A DNA stretch of 64,000 bases from assembly GCF_013280495.1 (NCBI RefSeq), contig NZ_JABSSX010000001.1, positions 434,001-498,000 on the forward strand, read 5' to 3'. Every line of letters begins with the position of its first letter. Position 1 is the first letter of the stretch. The notes under the pieces were generated by a model. That model was not told the origin of the DNA. It made no database searches and saw nothing but the letters and a program-made list of their open reading frames with translations. Positions 31,950-41,059 of the stretch are shown here, in pieces. The position numbers and the translations under genes were made by a program. This DNA is from Brevibacterium permense. GTDB taxonomy: Bacteria > Actinomycetota > Actinomycetes > Actinomycetales > Brevibacteriaceae.

Positions 31950-34499
31950 ATGTCGAAATTTGTGACCAAAGTGCTGGCCACGGGCGCCGCAGTGTCGATG
32001 CTGGCTCTGCCCGGCCTCGCGCCTGCCTTCGGGGCACCCTCTCTGGGCCACGGAAACTCCACCGACGACAGCGCTACGGCACCGAGTCAAGCGGCTCCCG
32101 CGGACCCCGACGAGTCGTCGAACGATTCGACCGAAGGCAAGTCCGCGGCGTCGGACAACGCCGGCGACGAGCAGGATTCCGGCAGCGATGCGCAGTCGGC
32201 GCCCGAGGGCACCAAAGTTCAGCTGCTCAATATCACCGACTTCCACGGACGCATCTCCGAGGCAGGCACTCAGGTCGCCTCGGTCGTCGAAGATGAGCGG
32301 GCGAAGTTCGGCACCGGCGGCGACAACGCAGGCACCGCTGTTCTTTCGACCGGTGACAACATCGGAGCGTCGACCTACACCTCCTCGTCGCAGAACGACA
32401 CACCCACGCTCGATGTGCTCGACGCGATCGGCGTCCAGGCCTCTGCTGTCGGCAACCACGAATTCGACAAAGGCATCGATGACCTCACAGGACGAGTGAG
32501 CGACGAAGCCGACTTCCCGTACTCGGCGGCCAATGTCTACGACAAGGGAACTCAGAACGTCGTCGACGGCCTCGACGAGTACTCCATCGTCGACGTGTCG
32601 GGAGTCAAGATCGCCGTCATCGGCGTCGTCACCAAGGACACCGCCTCACTCGTCTCACCGGACGGCATCGCCGACCTCGACTTCGGTGACCCCACGGACG
32701 CAGTCAACCGCGTCGCCGACGATCTCGAGAACCTGCCCGAGGACGAACGACCGGATATGACGGTCGTCGAGGCCCACCTCGGCGCGTCGTCGACCGAGAG
32801 CCTGGAAGACGCGAAGGCGTCGAACGCGGAGTTCAAGAAGCTCGTCACCGAGGCCGACGCCTCGGTCGACGCCCTGTTCACCGGCCACACCCATATGCCG
32901 TATGCCTTCGAAGCACCGGTGCCCGGAGAATCCGATCGCACCCGTCCCGTCATCGAGGCCGGCAGCTACGGCGAATACGTCGGGCAGGTGACCATGAGAG
33001 TCGACGGCAACAGCGACTGGCAGGCCAGCGGCATCGATCTCATCGAGACCGAGGGCAAGAGCTATGACTCCGAGGTCGTCGGCAAGGTCGCCGGCATCGT
33101 CAGCGACGCAGAGGAGAAGGCCAAGGAGCTCGGCTCCGATGTCTCGGGGACGATCAGCGAGGACATCACGCGCGCATCGAAGGACGGCAAGGAAGACCGC
33201 GGTGCCGAGTCCACGTTGGGCAACCTCGTCGCGGATGCGCTCAAGGAAGGCGTCGAAGAGACCCAGCTGGAAGAGGCCGACTTCGGCATTACGAACCCCG
33301 GCGGTCTGCGCGCGGACCTCCTCTGCGACGACATCTACAACAACGAGGACGAGTGCGAAGTCACCGTTGCCGAACTCAACAGCGTGCTTCCCTTCGCGAA
33401 CGACCACGGTGTCGTGACGATGAAGGGCGAGGACGTCATCGGCCTCTTCGAAGAGCAGTGGCAGCCCGACGGTGCGTCCCGACCGTTCCTCCACCTGGGG
33501 ATCTCCGATGACCTCGACGTCGTCTACGACACCGAAGCCGACAAGGGCGAGCACGTGAAGTCCGTCAAGGTCGATGGCAAGGACATCGACCCGAAGAAGG
33601 ACTACCGGGTCGCGACGCTCAGCTTCCTCGCCGCCGGTGGTGACAACTTCACCTCCTTCGCCAAGGGCGATTTCGAACAGTCGGGGCTCACCGACTTCGA
33701 GACCTGGGAGAACTACTTCAACAAGCACCAGGCCGAAGACAAGGATGTCACTCCCGACAAGAACGAACGCCAGGCCGATGCGGCCAAGGACGTCATCGAC
33801 AGCGGCGACCTGAGCGCGGAGCTGACCGGTCCGAAGGCCATCAAGCCCGGTGAGAGCGCAGATTTCGCGCTCAGGACGAATGCGAAGTCCGAGGTCGCAG
33901 GCCCCATCGACGTCACCGTCGACCTGCCGGCAGGCTATACCGCCGAGGTGGCCGCGCAGTCCGAGTCCCGGTCTGCTTCCAGCAGCGCCACCAAGGGCAG
34001 GGCCCCTGAGGTCAGCGCCGAGGCGGCCAAGACCATCACCCTCGATTCGATCCCGGCGGGGGAGTCCGAGACTGCTGTGACGGTGACCGCGCCGAAGGAC
34101 GCTTCCGGTGAGGTGACCGTCAAGGCCAGCGTCCAGGCAAATGTCGACGGTCCGTGGTGGGACGACAACCCGCTGCCTCTGGCGCATGAGTTCGAAGCCA
34201 CAGCGGCAGTCGGTGACGATGCGAACGCCTCGGCCGGCGATGACGGTTCCGCCGACGGCGGGGACGACGCTGCCGGTGGCTCGGACGGTTCGTCGAACGC
34301 CGGCGGTGCTGATGCGTCGGCCGACGGCGGTTCGGCCGATGGCTCCGGGGCTGATGCGAACGGTTCGAAGGACGGCGGCGACCTGCCGCGTACCGGCTTC
34401 GAGACCTTCAACATCGTCGCCGCCGCCCTCGCACTCATCGTCGCCGGTACCACCACGGTCACGATCGTCCGCCGCCGCAAGCTCAGTCTCCAGAACTGA
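31950..34499 (+). CDS. Wall-anchored 5'-nucleotidase/UDP-sugar hydrolase (LPxTG)
   Basis: 849 residues. Sec signal peptide (hydrophobic core near 8-25, AxA-like GAP), acidic linker, metallophosphatase domain with ITDFHGR (near 93), STGDN, AVGNHEFDKG and the GHTHMPY metal ligands (near 310), then a 5'-nucleotidase C-terminal domain with ITNPGGLRADLL (near 448). A Gly/Asp/Ser-rich stalk leads to a sortase signal LPRTG (near residue 811), a hydrophobic span and an RRRK tail. It should hydrolyse nucleotides outside the cell to free phosphate. No sortase gene is in the window. Confidence 0.93.
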   Translation: MSKFVTKVLATGAAVSMLALPGLAPAFGAPSLGHGNSTDDSATAPSQAAPADPDESSNDSTEGKSAASDNAGDEQDSGSDAQSAPEGTKVQLLNITDFHGRISEAGTQVASVVEDERAKFGTGGDNAGTAVLSTGDNIGASTYTSSSQNDTPTLDVLDAIGVQASAVGNHEFDKGIDDLTGRVSDEADFPYSAANVYDKGTQNVVDGLDEYSIVDVSGVKIAVIGVVTKDTASLVSPDGIADLDFGDPTDAVNRVADDLENLPEDERPDMTVVEAHLGASSTESLEDAKASNAEFKKLVTEADASVDALFTGHTHMPYAFEAPVPGESDRTRPVIEAGSYGEYVGQVTMRVDGNSDWQASGIDLIETEGKSYDSEVVGKVAGIVSDAEEKAKELGSDVSGTISEDITRASKDGKEDRGAESTLGNLVADALKEGVEETQLEEADFGITNPGGLRADLLCDDIYNNEDECEVTVAELNSVLPFANDHGVVTMKGEDVIGLFEEQWQPDGASRPFLHLGISDDLDVVYDTEADKGEHVKSVKVDGKDIDPKKDYRVATLSFLAAGGDNFTSFAKGDFEQSGLTDFETWENYFNKHQAEDKDVTPDKNERQADAAKDVIDSGDLSAELTGPKAIKPGESADFALRTNAKSEVAGPIDVTVDLPAGYTAEVAAQSESRSASSSATKGRAPEVSAEAAKTITLDSIPAGESETAVTVTAPKDASGEVTVKASVQANVDGPWWDDNPLPLAHEFEATAAVGDDANASAGDDGSADGGDDAAGGSDGSSNAGGADASADGGSADGSGADANGSKDGGDLPRTGFETFNIVAAALALIVAGTTTVTIVRRRKLSLQN

Positions 34500-34518
34500 G
34501 CCAGGCTGGCGTCAGACC

Positions 34519-34551
34519 GGCGGGCTGGAGAGTTCATCTCTCCGGCCCGCC
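34519..34551. terminator. Hairpin between convergent genes
   Basis: GGCGGGCTGGAGAG (34519-34532) pairs with CTCTCCGGCCCGCC (34538-34551) with one G-U pair and a 5-nt loop. It lies 20 bp after the 5'-nucleotidase stop and about 140 bp before the stop of the convergent membrane-protein gene. Confidence 0.8.
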
Positions 34552-34689
34552 GTCGTATTCAGGCACATTTCTCGCTGGGCCATCCCGCACCCTGAGCGTC
34601 ATCTCCGCCCGGTAGTCGCACGTCGCACCGATGCAAAGGGGCGTTGTGTCGCTGCGGGGGTGGTTTGCGAGGAAGGGTGGGTGGTAACC

Positions 34690-36942
34690 CTACCGGTGCG
34701 TGATGCCCGCAGTATCGGGAGTGCTGCGTTGCGTCGGCGAGACCGGCGGGCGACCGGCGCGGAAAGTCTCGAGGTGTGTGAGCACCGGGACGAGGAAGAG
34801 GATGCCGACGGCCGGCACGACGATTCCCGAGTCGTTGATGAGAGTGCCGACTCCCAGCAGAATCGCGAGGCTGATCATCGCCGCCCTCAGCAGTGGGATC
34901 CGCAGGTAGGCGTCCTGAAGCCCGTGCAGTCGGAAGCGCGCTGGATCGAGGGCCATCCAGAACACGCCGATGATGACCAGCGGCAGCACCAGAGTCATCC
35001 ACGACTGGGTGAGGATGTCGATGTTCATCCCGATCTTTCGAGCCAGAACGCTGAGCGCCTGACCGCTGATGATCGAGTCGAAGAACCGTCCGAAGTGCGT
35101 GCGCTGATCAGCCGGGCGCAGCCAGTCGAGGAACAGCACGGTGAGCATGACGAACCCGGCGATGCCCACCGTCAGCCCCAGCCGTTTGAGCGAGAACCGG
35201 ATGCTCGCAGCGGACAGCACGAGGTAGGCGACTCCGATGATGAGGGTCGGCACGGATCCGAATTTCGTGCCCAGACCGGGTGCGGCGAGGATGACGCAGG
35301 AGACGAGCACGGGAAGGGTGACGATGAGGACCCGATGCAGCGGCTTGGCCACCAGAGACGCGAACCCGGCGACCGCCAACAGCAGCGCACAGCAGTACAG
35401 CGCCAGCGCCGAGTTCCCGATCCCGTAGAACCGGGAGGCGATGAGCAGGGGCTCACCCAACAGCGTCGACATCTGCAGCTGGGATCCGGTGACGACGTCG
35501 TAGGCGAGGACGGCCACGGTCACGGTGGACACGAAGAGCACCGGCCCGAACTTATGCCGCCGCCAGGGGCCGAGCAGCGCCAGCACCCCGAGCAGCAGCG
35601 CCCACCCGGCCAAGGCTCCGAGCATCGCGATGTCCGGATTCGTCGCCCGCTCCCACGGCACGGTATTGACCAGATACGTCGAGATCGGCATCGCCGCGAA
35701 TACGACACCGAGGCGGTACGACCCGGAATGGACGAGCTCCCGGTGGTTCTTCCGCATGAACCACGCCAAGGCCAACAGTCCGATCATGAGCACGGCGACC
35801 ACGGGGAAGAACCACGTCGACAGATCGTTCTGCGTCTTCACCGCAACCTGCCGGTCGAGCACCGCCTGATAGCGCGAATGCCAATCGGACCCGTGCGCCC
35901 CCGAGGTCATCGGCGCCCCGGCCGCATTGTCCATCTCCTCGGCACCGGACAGTGCCACGAGCGTCGGTGCCAGGTCGGGCACCTGCACCAGTCCCGGCTG
36001 CCGCGTCGACGAGGAGGTGAGCAGTCCCGCCTGCTCGCCCGGGGCGACCATCATCGTCGCCTGCATCGACGACCCTTCATGCGTGCCGTCGGCGATCGAT
36101 GAGAATACCACGGGAACCCGCCCCTCGCCGAGGCGGTTCGGCCGATTTGCGCTCATCCATCCCGTCGATTCGAGGATGTCCCCGACCTGAGCGTCGAGAT
36201 TCTTCAGCGAGTAGCCGTCGGCGGCGGTATTGCCGAGATCGACGAGGGTGAGCTCGCCGTCCGCGGCCGATTTCGCGACGTCCGTGCCCAGGTCGGACCC
36301 GACGGGCGACCAGTTCTCGACGCGGCCGGTTGGGGTGGCCGCGGCGATGGCGGCACCGCTGCCGAATGCGCGGATATCGGGCACTGCCTCGGCCAGCGCC
36401 CCGAGGGAGGCATCGTAGTTGTCGCCGCGTGCCACCTGCGCGTACACGTCCCAATCGGCGACCCAGCCGTCGAGCGGAGAGGCCGGTTCGCGGCACTGGT
36501 CACGGGGTTCGTCGGCGGCTCGCCGCCCTGATCCGAGCCCCAGCCAGCCGTCGACCGGGCAGCTCGTCGAGCGCACGCTGCGCGGAGTGATCGTCCCGAT
36601 CTGCCCGCTCTTCATCATCACCCACAGGTGCGGTGTGGTGCGCGGATCGAGATCCTCGAAGCTGAATCCGGAGACGTTGATCGACACGACCCCGGGATTC
36701 TCCGAGGCGGCCCCACCGCCGTCGTCGTCCGTGGCCGGAGCCGTGCCACCGTTCCCGCCTGCCGCCTGAGCGTCGGCCCGAGCCGACGCGCCCACGGCCG
36801 CATTCGCGCCCGCAGCAGCATCCGCGTTCGAGCCCGCGCCCGGGACCGCCTGCCCGGCTTGGGGCAGGCCGAGGACGAACAGGGCAATGGCCAGGATCCC
36901 GAGCAGAACCCGGGCGGCGGGGGAGGTCACGGGGGCTCTCAT
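34690..36942 (-). CDS. Polytopic membrane protein with extracytoplasmic phosphatase-superfamily-like domain (paralogue A)
   Basis: 750 residues. Signal peptide or first helix (near residues 12-30), Ala-rich linker, then an extracytoplasmic domain to about residue 355 with INVSGFSFEDLDPRTTPHLW and STSCPVDGWLGLGSG. The D...TP start and the T/S-CP..GWL..G.G motif recall the alkaline phosphatase superfamily, but the full metal-ligand set is not evident. The rest has about ten helices with SRFYGIGN, FLDWLRPADQRTHFGRFFD and NDSGIVVP. Homologous throughout to the next gene upstream (36939-39404). Function unknown; likely cell-envelope related. Its start overlaps the upstream paralogue's stop (ATGA). 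Confidence 0.75.
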   Translation of the reverse strand: MRAPVTSPAARVLLGILAIALFVLGLPQAGQAVPGAGSNADAAAGANAAVGASARADAQAAGGNGGTAPATDDDGGGAASENPGVVSINVSGFSFEDLDPRTTPHLWVMMKSGQIGTITPRSVRSTSCPVDGWLGLGSGRRAADEPRDQCREPASPLDGWVADWDVYAQVARGDNYDASLGALAEAVPDIRAFGSGAAIAAATPTGRVENWSPVGSDLGTDVAKSAADGELTLVDLGNTAADGYSLKNLDAQVGDILESTGWMSANRPNRLGEGRVPVVFSSIADGTHEGSSMQATMMVAPGEQAGLLTSSSTRQPGLVQVPDLAPTLVALSGAEEMDNAAGAPMTSGAHGSDWHSRYQAVLDRQVAVKTQNDLSTWFFPVVAVLMIGLLALAWFMRKNHRELVHSGSYRLGVVFAAMPISTYLVNTVPWERATNPDIAMLGALAGWALLLGVLALLGPWRRHKFGPVLFVSTVTVAVLAYDVVTGSQLQMSTLLGEPLLIASRFYGIGNSALALYCCALLLAVAGFASLVAKPLHRVLIVTLPVLVSCVILAAPGLGTKFGSVPTLIIGVAYLVLSAASIRFSLKRLGLTVGIAGFVMLTVLFLDWLRPADQRTHFGRFFDSIISGQALSVLARKIGMNIDILTQSWMTLVLPLVIIGVFWMALDPARFRLHGLQDAYLRIPLLRAAMISLAILLGVGTLINDSGIVVPAVGILFLVPVLTHLETFRAGRPPVSPTQRSTPDTAGITHR

Positions 36943-39404
36943 CGGTGAGCCTCCTCGGCGTGTTCAGCACTGAGCGCCAGCAGGAAGGGCAGCAGAACCA
37001 TGGCTCCGGTCGAGGGCACGGCGATCCCGGAATCGGTGAGCACGAGCCCGACGCCCAGTCCGGTGACGGCGGCGAGGAATCCATAGTGCAGGTCGGAGTC
37101 GGTGAAGAGCTGGGGGAGGCGTCCTCGCCACTTGTTGACCAGGCGCCCGGTCCGGCTGCCGGCGTGGACGTGGGGGAAGTGGAGGAGGTAGCGGAGGAAG
37201 ATGAGGATCGCGATGGCCGCAAGCGGGGTGACGATGGCCAGGGCCGGGTTGACCTGGATGATGTGGAGGTTCGCGCCGAGCTTGCGGCCGACGACCTGCA
37301 GGGCCTCACCGGTGACGATCTGGTCGAAGAACGTGCCGAAATGTGAGCGTGCCCCGGCCGGGCGCAGCCAGTCGAGGAAGGCGATGCCGATGAGCACGGC
37401 CAGCGAAGACAGACCGATGAGGGCGAGGCGCAGCAGAGTCAGTCGGATCTTCGACAGCAGCGCCAGCAGGACCATGAGACCGGCGAGGATGGCGATCGTG
37501 CCGCCGAACTTCGCACCCCAGGAGGGGTTGCCGGAGACGAACACGGCGGCCAGCCCGACGACGACCGGCACGATGATCACTGCTCGTCGGTGCCCGCGTG
37601 CCCGCAGCCACGAGACCATCAGCCCAAGGAAGATGAAGAGGCTGACGATGAAGATCGCCGCACCCTGATTGCCGAGTCCGTAGTAACGGCCGCCGACGAT
37701 CGGGTTGTAGCCGAGCAGCGAGTTCGCCTGCAGATGGGACCCGGTGGCCAGGTCGGCGGCGAGGATGAGCAGGTTCGGCCCGGCCAGGGCGCCGACCCGT
37801 CCTCGCCAGGTCCGACCCCATGGCGGGATGAGGGCGAGAACGAACAGAACGGCGGCCGTGCCGATGACCGAGAGGAACAGACCGAGCCCGGGATCGGCCA
37901 TCCTCGACCAGGGGAGGAGCCCGGCGAGGAACGCTCCCATCGGCAGGGAGGCAACGCCCAGGGACACCCAGCCGAGGAAGCGGTGGACGTGGGACGCTCG
38001 GGTGGCACCGCCTCGGCGGCCGAGGATGGAGGGGTTGAGCAGGACCGCGCACGCGATGAAGAGGATGTAGAAGATGACGTCGAGGGTGATGGAGAACGTC
38101 GAGAGATTCTGACGGATCGTCGTCGACTTCTGCGCCTCGGCGACGAGATCGTCGATGCGCTGCTGCGGATCATCATCGGTCGGGGTGGAGTCGAAGCCGA
38201 CGGCGCGCGGGGAATCGACACCGAGGACATCGAGGATGCCCGGCGCCAGATCGGTGATCTGCAGCAGCCCCGGGGTACGGGTCGTCGCCGACGACAGGGA
38301 CCCGGGTTCGAAGCCGGGTCCGGACGCGATGAACGCGCGCAGCTGCGGCAGACCGGAACTGTCACCGAGGCCGGCGACGATGATCGTCGGATCTGCGGCC
38401 CCGTCCTTCGCGTTCTCCCGCACTTCCTGCAGCCGCACGCCGAGGCGGCGGTCGGCTTCAGCGACGCGGGTCTCCCGGTCGTAGTTCGGCGGAACGGTAT
38501 AGGAGTAGTTCGGGATCGGGTCGAACAGCCAGGAGCGGAGGCCGATCGCGCCGAGGTCGACGACGCCGAGGCGGCAATCCGTGGCCAACGCATCCTCCGT
38601 GAAGTTCGTCACCACACCGTCTTCGTCCGCGGCGGCATAAGCTGCGCCGGGACCTTCGGCTGCGACGCAGGGTTCGAGCAGAGAGTCCGCATCGGCCGCG
38701 TCGGTGCCGGCGGGCACGGTGCTGCCGGCTTCTGTGACGGCGCGCGCCAGCATGCCATAGTCGACGGAGTAGCCGGAGCCGATATTGGGCTCCTTGACCG
38801 CATCGAAACCCTCGATCCGAGCCGCCGTCGTTCCGGCCGCGGATTCGGCGTCATGAGCTTCATCACTGTTCGCCGTCTCCTTCGCCGAGGCGGCCCCGTC
38901 CTCGGCGTCCACGGAACCGTCCGTGGTGGGGGCGATCATCGTCGGGCAGCGGGCCGAGTCATCGGGGTCGGCATCCTCGGCGATGGGGGAGGGGCCGGCC
39001 TGCGCACGGGCACCCGCGCCGAAGGACAGCCAACCGGAGGCGGGACAGGTGGCCGAGCCGATCGTGCGTACGTTGAGGTTCGCTGCCGCGCCCTCGGAGA
39101 GCAGATGAAAGAGGTTCGGAGTGCGCTCGGGGTCGATATCATCGATGGTCAGACCCGGAATGCCGAAGACGACCGTCTGCCCGGCCGGGGGCCTGCTGGT
39201 GTCAGTGGACTGCGCGGAGGACGCATTCGCGTCGGCCGAACCGTCGGTCGGTGCCATGCTGTCCGTTGATGCCGAGCCGTCGGTTGATGCCGGCGCGGAG
39301 GAGGCGCCGAGTCCGAGGCCCGCCGTCAGGAGCCCGACCAGGAGACCCAGCATCAGGATTCTCAATGCGGGAAGTCGGAAGGGCAGGCTGGAGTGAGTCG
39401 GCAC
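36939..39404 (-). CDS. Polytopic membrane protein with extracytoplasmic phosphatase-superfamily-like domain (paralogue B)
   Basis: 821 residues, same architecture as paralogue A. N-terminal helix (near 10-35), then FGIPGLTIDDIDPERTPNLFHLL and IGSATCPASGWLSFGAG, a longer extracytoplasmic domain with an Asp/Glu/Ala-rich insert, the ITDLAPGILDVLGV segment, and about ten helices carrying GRYYGLGN, FLDWLRPAGARSHFGTFFD and LTDSGIAVP. These shared motifs show a tandem duplication. The pair lies immediately upstream of, and divergent from, rplM. I do not recognise a named function. Confidence 0.75.
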   Translation of the reverse strand: MPTHSSLPFRLPALRILMLGLLVGLLTAGLGLGASSAPASTDGSASTDSMAPTDGSADANASSAQSTDTSRPPAGQTVVFGIPGLTIDDIDPERTPNLFHLLSEGAAANLNVRTIGSATCPASGWLSFGAGARAQAGPSPIAEDADPDDSARCPTMIAPTTDGSVDAEDGAASAKETANSDEAHDAESAAGTTAARIEGFDAVKEPNIGSGYSVDYGMLARAVTEAGSTVPAGTDAADADSLLEPCVAAEGPGAAYAAADEDGVVTNFTEDALATDCRLGVVDLGAIGLRSWLFDPIPNYSYTVPPNYDRETRVAEADRRLGVRLQEVRENAKDGAADPTIIVAGLGDSSGLPQLRAFIASGPGFEPGSLSSATTRTPGLLQITDLAPGILDVLGVDSPRAVGFDSTPTDDDPQQRIDDLVAEAQKSTTIRQNLSTFSITLDVIFYILFIACAVLLNPSILGRRGGATRASHVHRFLGWVSLGVASLPMGAFLAGLLPWSRMADPGLGLFLSVIGTAAVLFVLALIPPWGRTWRGRVGALAGPNLLILAADLATGSHLQANSLLGYNPIVGGRYYGLGNQGAAIFIVSLFIFLGLMVSWLRARGHRRAVIIVPVVVGLAAVFVSGNPSWGAKFGGTIAILAGLMVLLALLSKIRLTLLRLALIGLSSLAVLIGIAFLDWLRPAGARSHFGTFFDQIVTGEALQVVGRKLGANLHIIQVNPALAIVTPLAAIAILIFLRYLLHFPHVHAGSRTGRLVNKWRGRLPQLFTDSDLHYGFLAAVTGLGVGLVLTDSGIAVPSTGAMVLLPFLLALSAEHAEEAHR

Positions 39405-39673
39405 AGATCAATACTATCGGCTCGGGTTTCGAGCAGCCCTGAGACCGCTCTGGGCGTTTGCTCCCCGGGCCTGAGGGCATGTATATTTGATTGTCGTTGT
39501 GTGTGCTTGTCGCACTCCCTTACATAGCCTCATGCGTTGCAGGCCCGTAGGTGAGGGGAATGCGTCGATAGGTTCACCCGATTGAAGACAACCAGCGCTT
39601 GAGACCCATTGGACTCACGACCCGATGAGGATCCGGCGCTGCACTGAACACAGATACGAAAAGAAGGCTACTT
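39405..39673. promoter_or_regulatory. Leader region of rplM
   Basis: 269 bp between the divergent membrane-protein genes and rplM. It is less GC-rich near 39480-39500 (GTATATTTGATTGTCG), the most likely promoter area. The long leader before a ribosomal-protein operon could hold an autoregulatory RNA structure, but I cannot fold it reliably or match it to a known leader. AAGAAGG at 39660-39666 is the rplM ribosome site. Confidence 0.35.
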
Positions 39674-40117
39674 TTGCGTACGTATACAGCTAAGTCCGGT
39701 GACGTTGAGCACCAGTGGCACGTCATCGACGCCACTGACCAGGTGCTCGGTCGCCTTGCTTCGCAGGTTGCACGCCTCCTGCGCGGCAAGCACAAGACCA
39801 CGTTCACTCCGAACACCGACACCGGTGACTTCGTCATCATCATCAACGCCGACAAGGTCGCGCTGACAGGTGCGAAGCTCGAGAAGAAGCGCGCTTACCG
39901 CCACTCCGGATACCCCGGCGGCCTCAAGAGCGTGAACTACGCCGAGCTCCTCGCCACCCACCCCGAGCGTGCAGTCGAAAAGGCTGTCGCCGGTATGGTC
40001 CCGAAGACTCGTCTCGGACGTGCCCAGATGCAGAAGCTGAAGGTCTATGCAGGTGCCGAGCACCCGCACGCCGCTCAGAATCCGCAGCCGTACGAACTCA
40101 GCCAGGTCGCGCAGTAA
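39674..40117 (+). CDS. rplM: 50S ribosomal protein L13
   Basis: 147 residues. TTG start ([29 protein letters not shown]) with AAGAAGG 7 nt upstream. Conserved [22 protein letters not shown] and the [20 protein letters not shown] segment are present. L13 initiates 50S assembly. It forms the usual two-gene unit with rpsI, 32 bp downstream. Confidence 0.98.
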   Translation: MRTYTAKSGDVEHQWHVIDATDQVLGRLASQVARLLRGKHKTTFTPNTDTGDFVIIINADKVALTGAKLEKKRAYRHSGYPGGLKSVNYAELLATHPERAVEKAVAGMVPKTRLGRAQMQKLKVYAGAEHPHAAQNPQPYELSQVAQ

Positions 40118-40149
40118 GCGCCTGAGCTCTAGACATACCGAGGAGAACC

Positions 40150-40659
40150 GTGGCTGATACCACCAACGCGACAGAAACTGTCGAAGAAGAGATCACCGAA
40201 TACACTTCCGAGACTCCCGCATCCGCTGGCCTGGGCGAAAGCACCGCCGGTGGACGTGGACAGTCCCTGACCGCTCCCGGCAACGGAGTCGGCCGCCGCA
40301 AGCAGGCAATTGCTCGTGTGCGCCTCGTCCCCGGCACCGGTGAGTGGACCATCAACGGACGTACTCTCGAGGAGTACTTCCCGAACAAGCTGCACCAGCA
40401 GCTCGTCAACGAGCCCTTCACCCTGCTGGACCTGGGCGGACGTTTCGACGTCATCGTCCGGATCTCCGGCGGTGGACCCTCCGGCCAGGCCGGCGCCGTC
40501 CGCCTGGGCGTGGCTCGTTCGCTCAACCAGATCGACGCGGAGTCCAACCGTGCCGAGCTGAAGAAGGCCGGATACCTCAGCCGCGATGCTCGCGTTCCTG
40601 AGCGCAAGAAGGCCGGTCTCAAGAAGGCCCGTAAGGCACCTCAGTTCTCGAAGCGCTGA
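40150..40659 (+). CDS. rpsI: 30S ribosomal protein S9
   Basis: 169 residues, GTG start with GAGGAG upstream. An acidic Thr/Glu-rich N-terminal tail of about 45 residues, common in actinobacterial S9, precedes the conserved [30 protein letters not shown] domain. The C-terminus ends [12 protein letters not shown], the tail that reaches the P-site tRNA. A hairpin terminator follows at about 75 bp. Confidence 0.98.
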   Translation: MADTTNATETVEEEITEYTSETPASAGLGESTAGGRGQSLTAPGNGVGRRKQAIARVRLVPGTGEWTINGRTLEEYFPNKLHQQLVNEPFTLLDLGGRFDVIVRISGGGPSGQAGAVRLGVARSLNQIDAESNRAELKKAGYLSRDARVPERKKAGLKKARKAPQFSKR

Positions 40660-40734
40660 TCTCGCTGGCGAACCGACTGCGGCTGGTCTGCCACTGAGTC
40701 GCAGTCATCGACAGTTCAGCATCATGAACATGAG

Positions 40735-40767
40735 AATGCGGTCCCGAACCAGGTTCGGGGCCGCATT
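40735..40767 (+). terminator. Terminator of rplM-rpsI
   Basis: AATGCGGTCCCGAA (40735-40748) pairs with TTCGGGGCCGCATT (40754-40767) around a 5-nt loop with one G-U pair, followed by TCTCAT. Placed 75 bp after rpsI. Confidence 0.85.
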
Positions 40768-41059
40768 TCTCATATCCGGACTCATCTCACACGGTCACTG
40801 ACGTGGTCGGCGTTGCGCGCGACCGCGGCTGCGGTCGGGTGTGCCGCCTCGGCGCATAGTCCGTCGTTCAAGGCGACGCACATCTTTCGAGCTGTGCACC
40901 GCACGATAAGCGCGCTCGGCCTTGAACGGACACTCGCGACGCCGCGATCACAACGGCCGTGGCTGCGGGTGTGCCGCCTCGGTGAGGGTGCCGACATCAC
41001 GAGCGACACCCAGTGGATCGACTAAGATCGACTCCGACATTGACGAAAGGATCTCCACT
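40768..41059. other. Non-coding gap before glmM with short imperfect repeat
   Basis: No gene is supported here. GACCGC/GCGGTC (40821-40836) forms a 6-bp hairpin. The phrase GGGTGTGCCGCCTCGG occurs near 40837-40852 and again near 40968-40983, each preceded by a GGCTGCG run, so about 130 bp apart. AAAGGA at 41046-41051 is the glmM ribosome site. Confidence 0.5.

Noticed and set aside
34141-36102. A 653-codon plus-strand frame across the paralogue A gene
   Set aside because: It is antisense to a conserved membrane protein, with Arg/Gln/His-rich shadow composition and no domains.
37590-39269. A 559-codon plus-strand frame across paralogue B
   Set aside because: Shadow frame of a membrane-protein gene; acidic and Gly-rich with no recognisable motif.
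39405-39673. L13 autoregulatory leader before rplM
   Set aside because: The leader is long enough, but I could not find the conserved helices by eye, so it is listed only as an unassigned leader.
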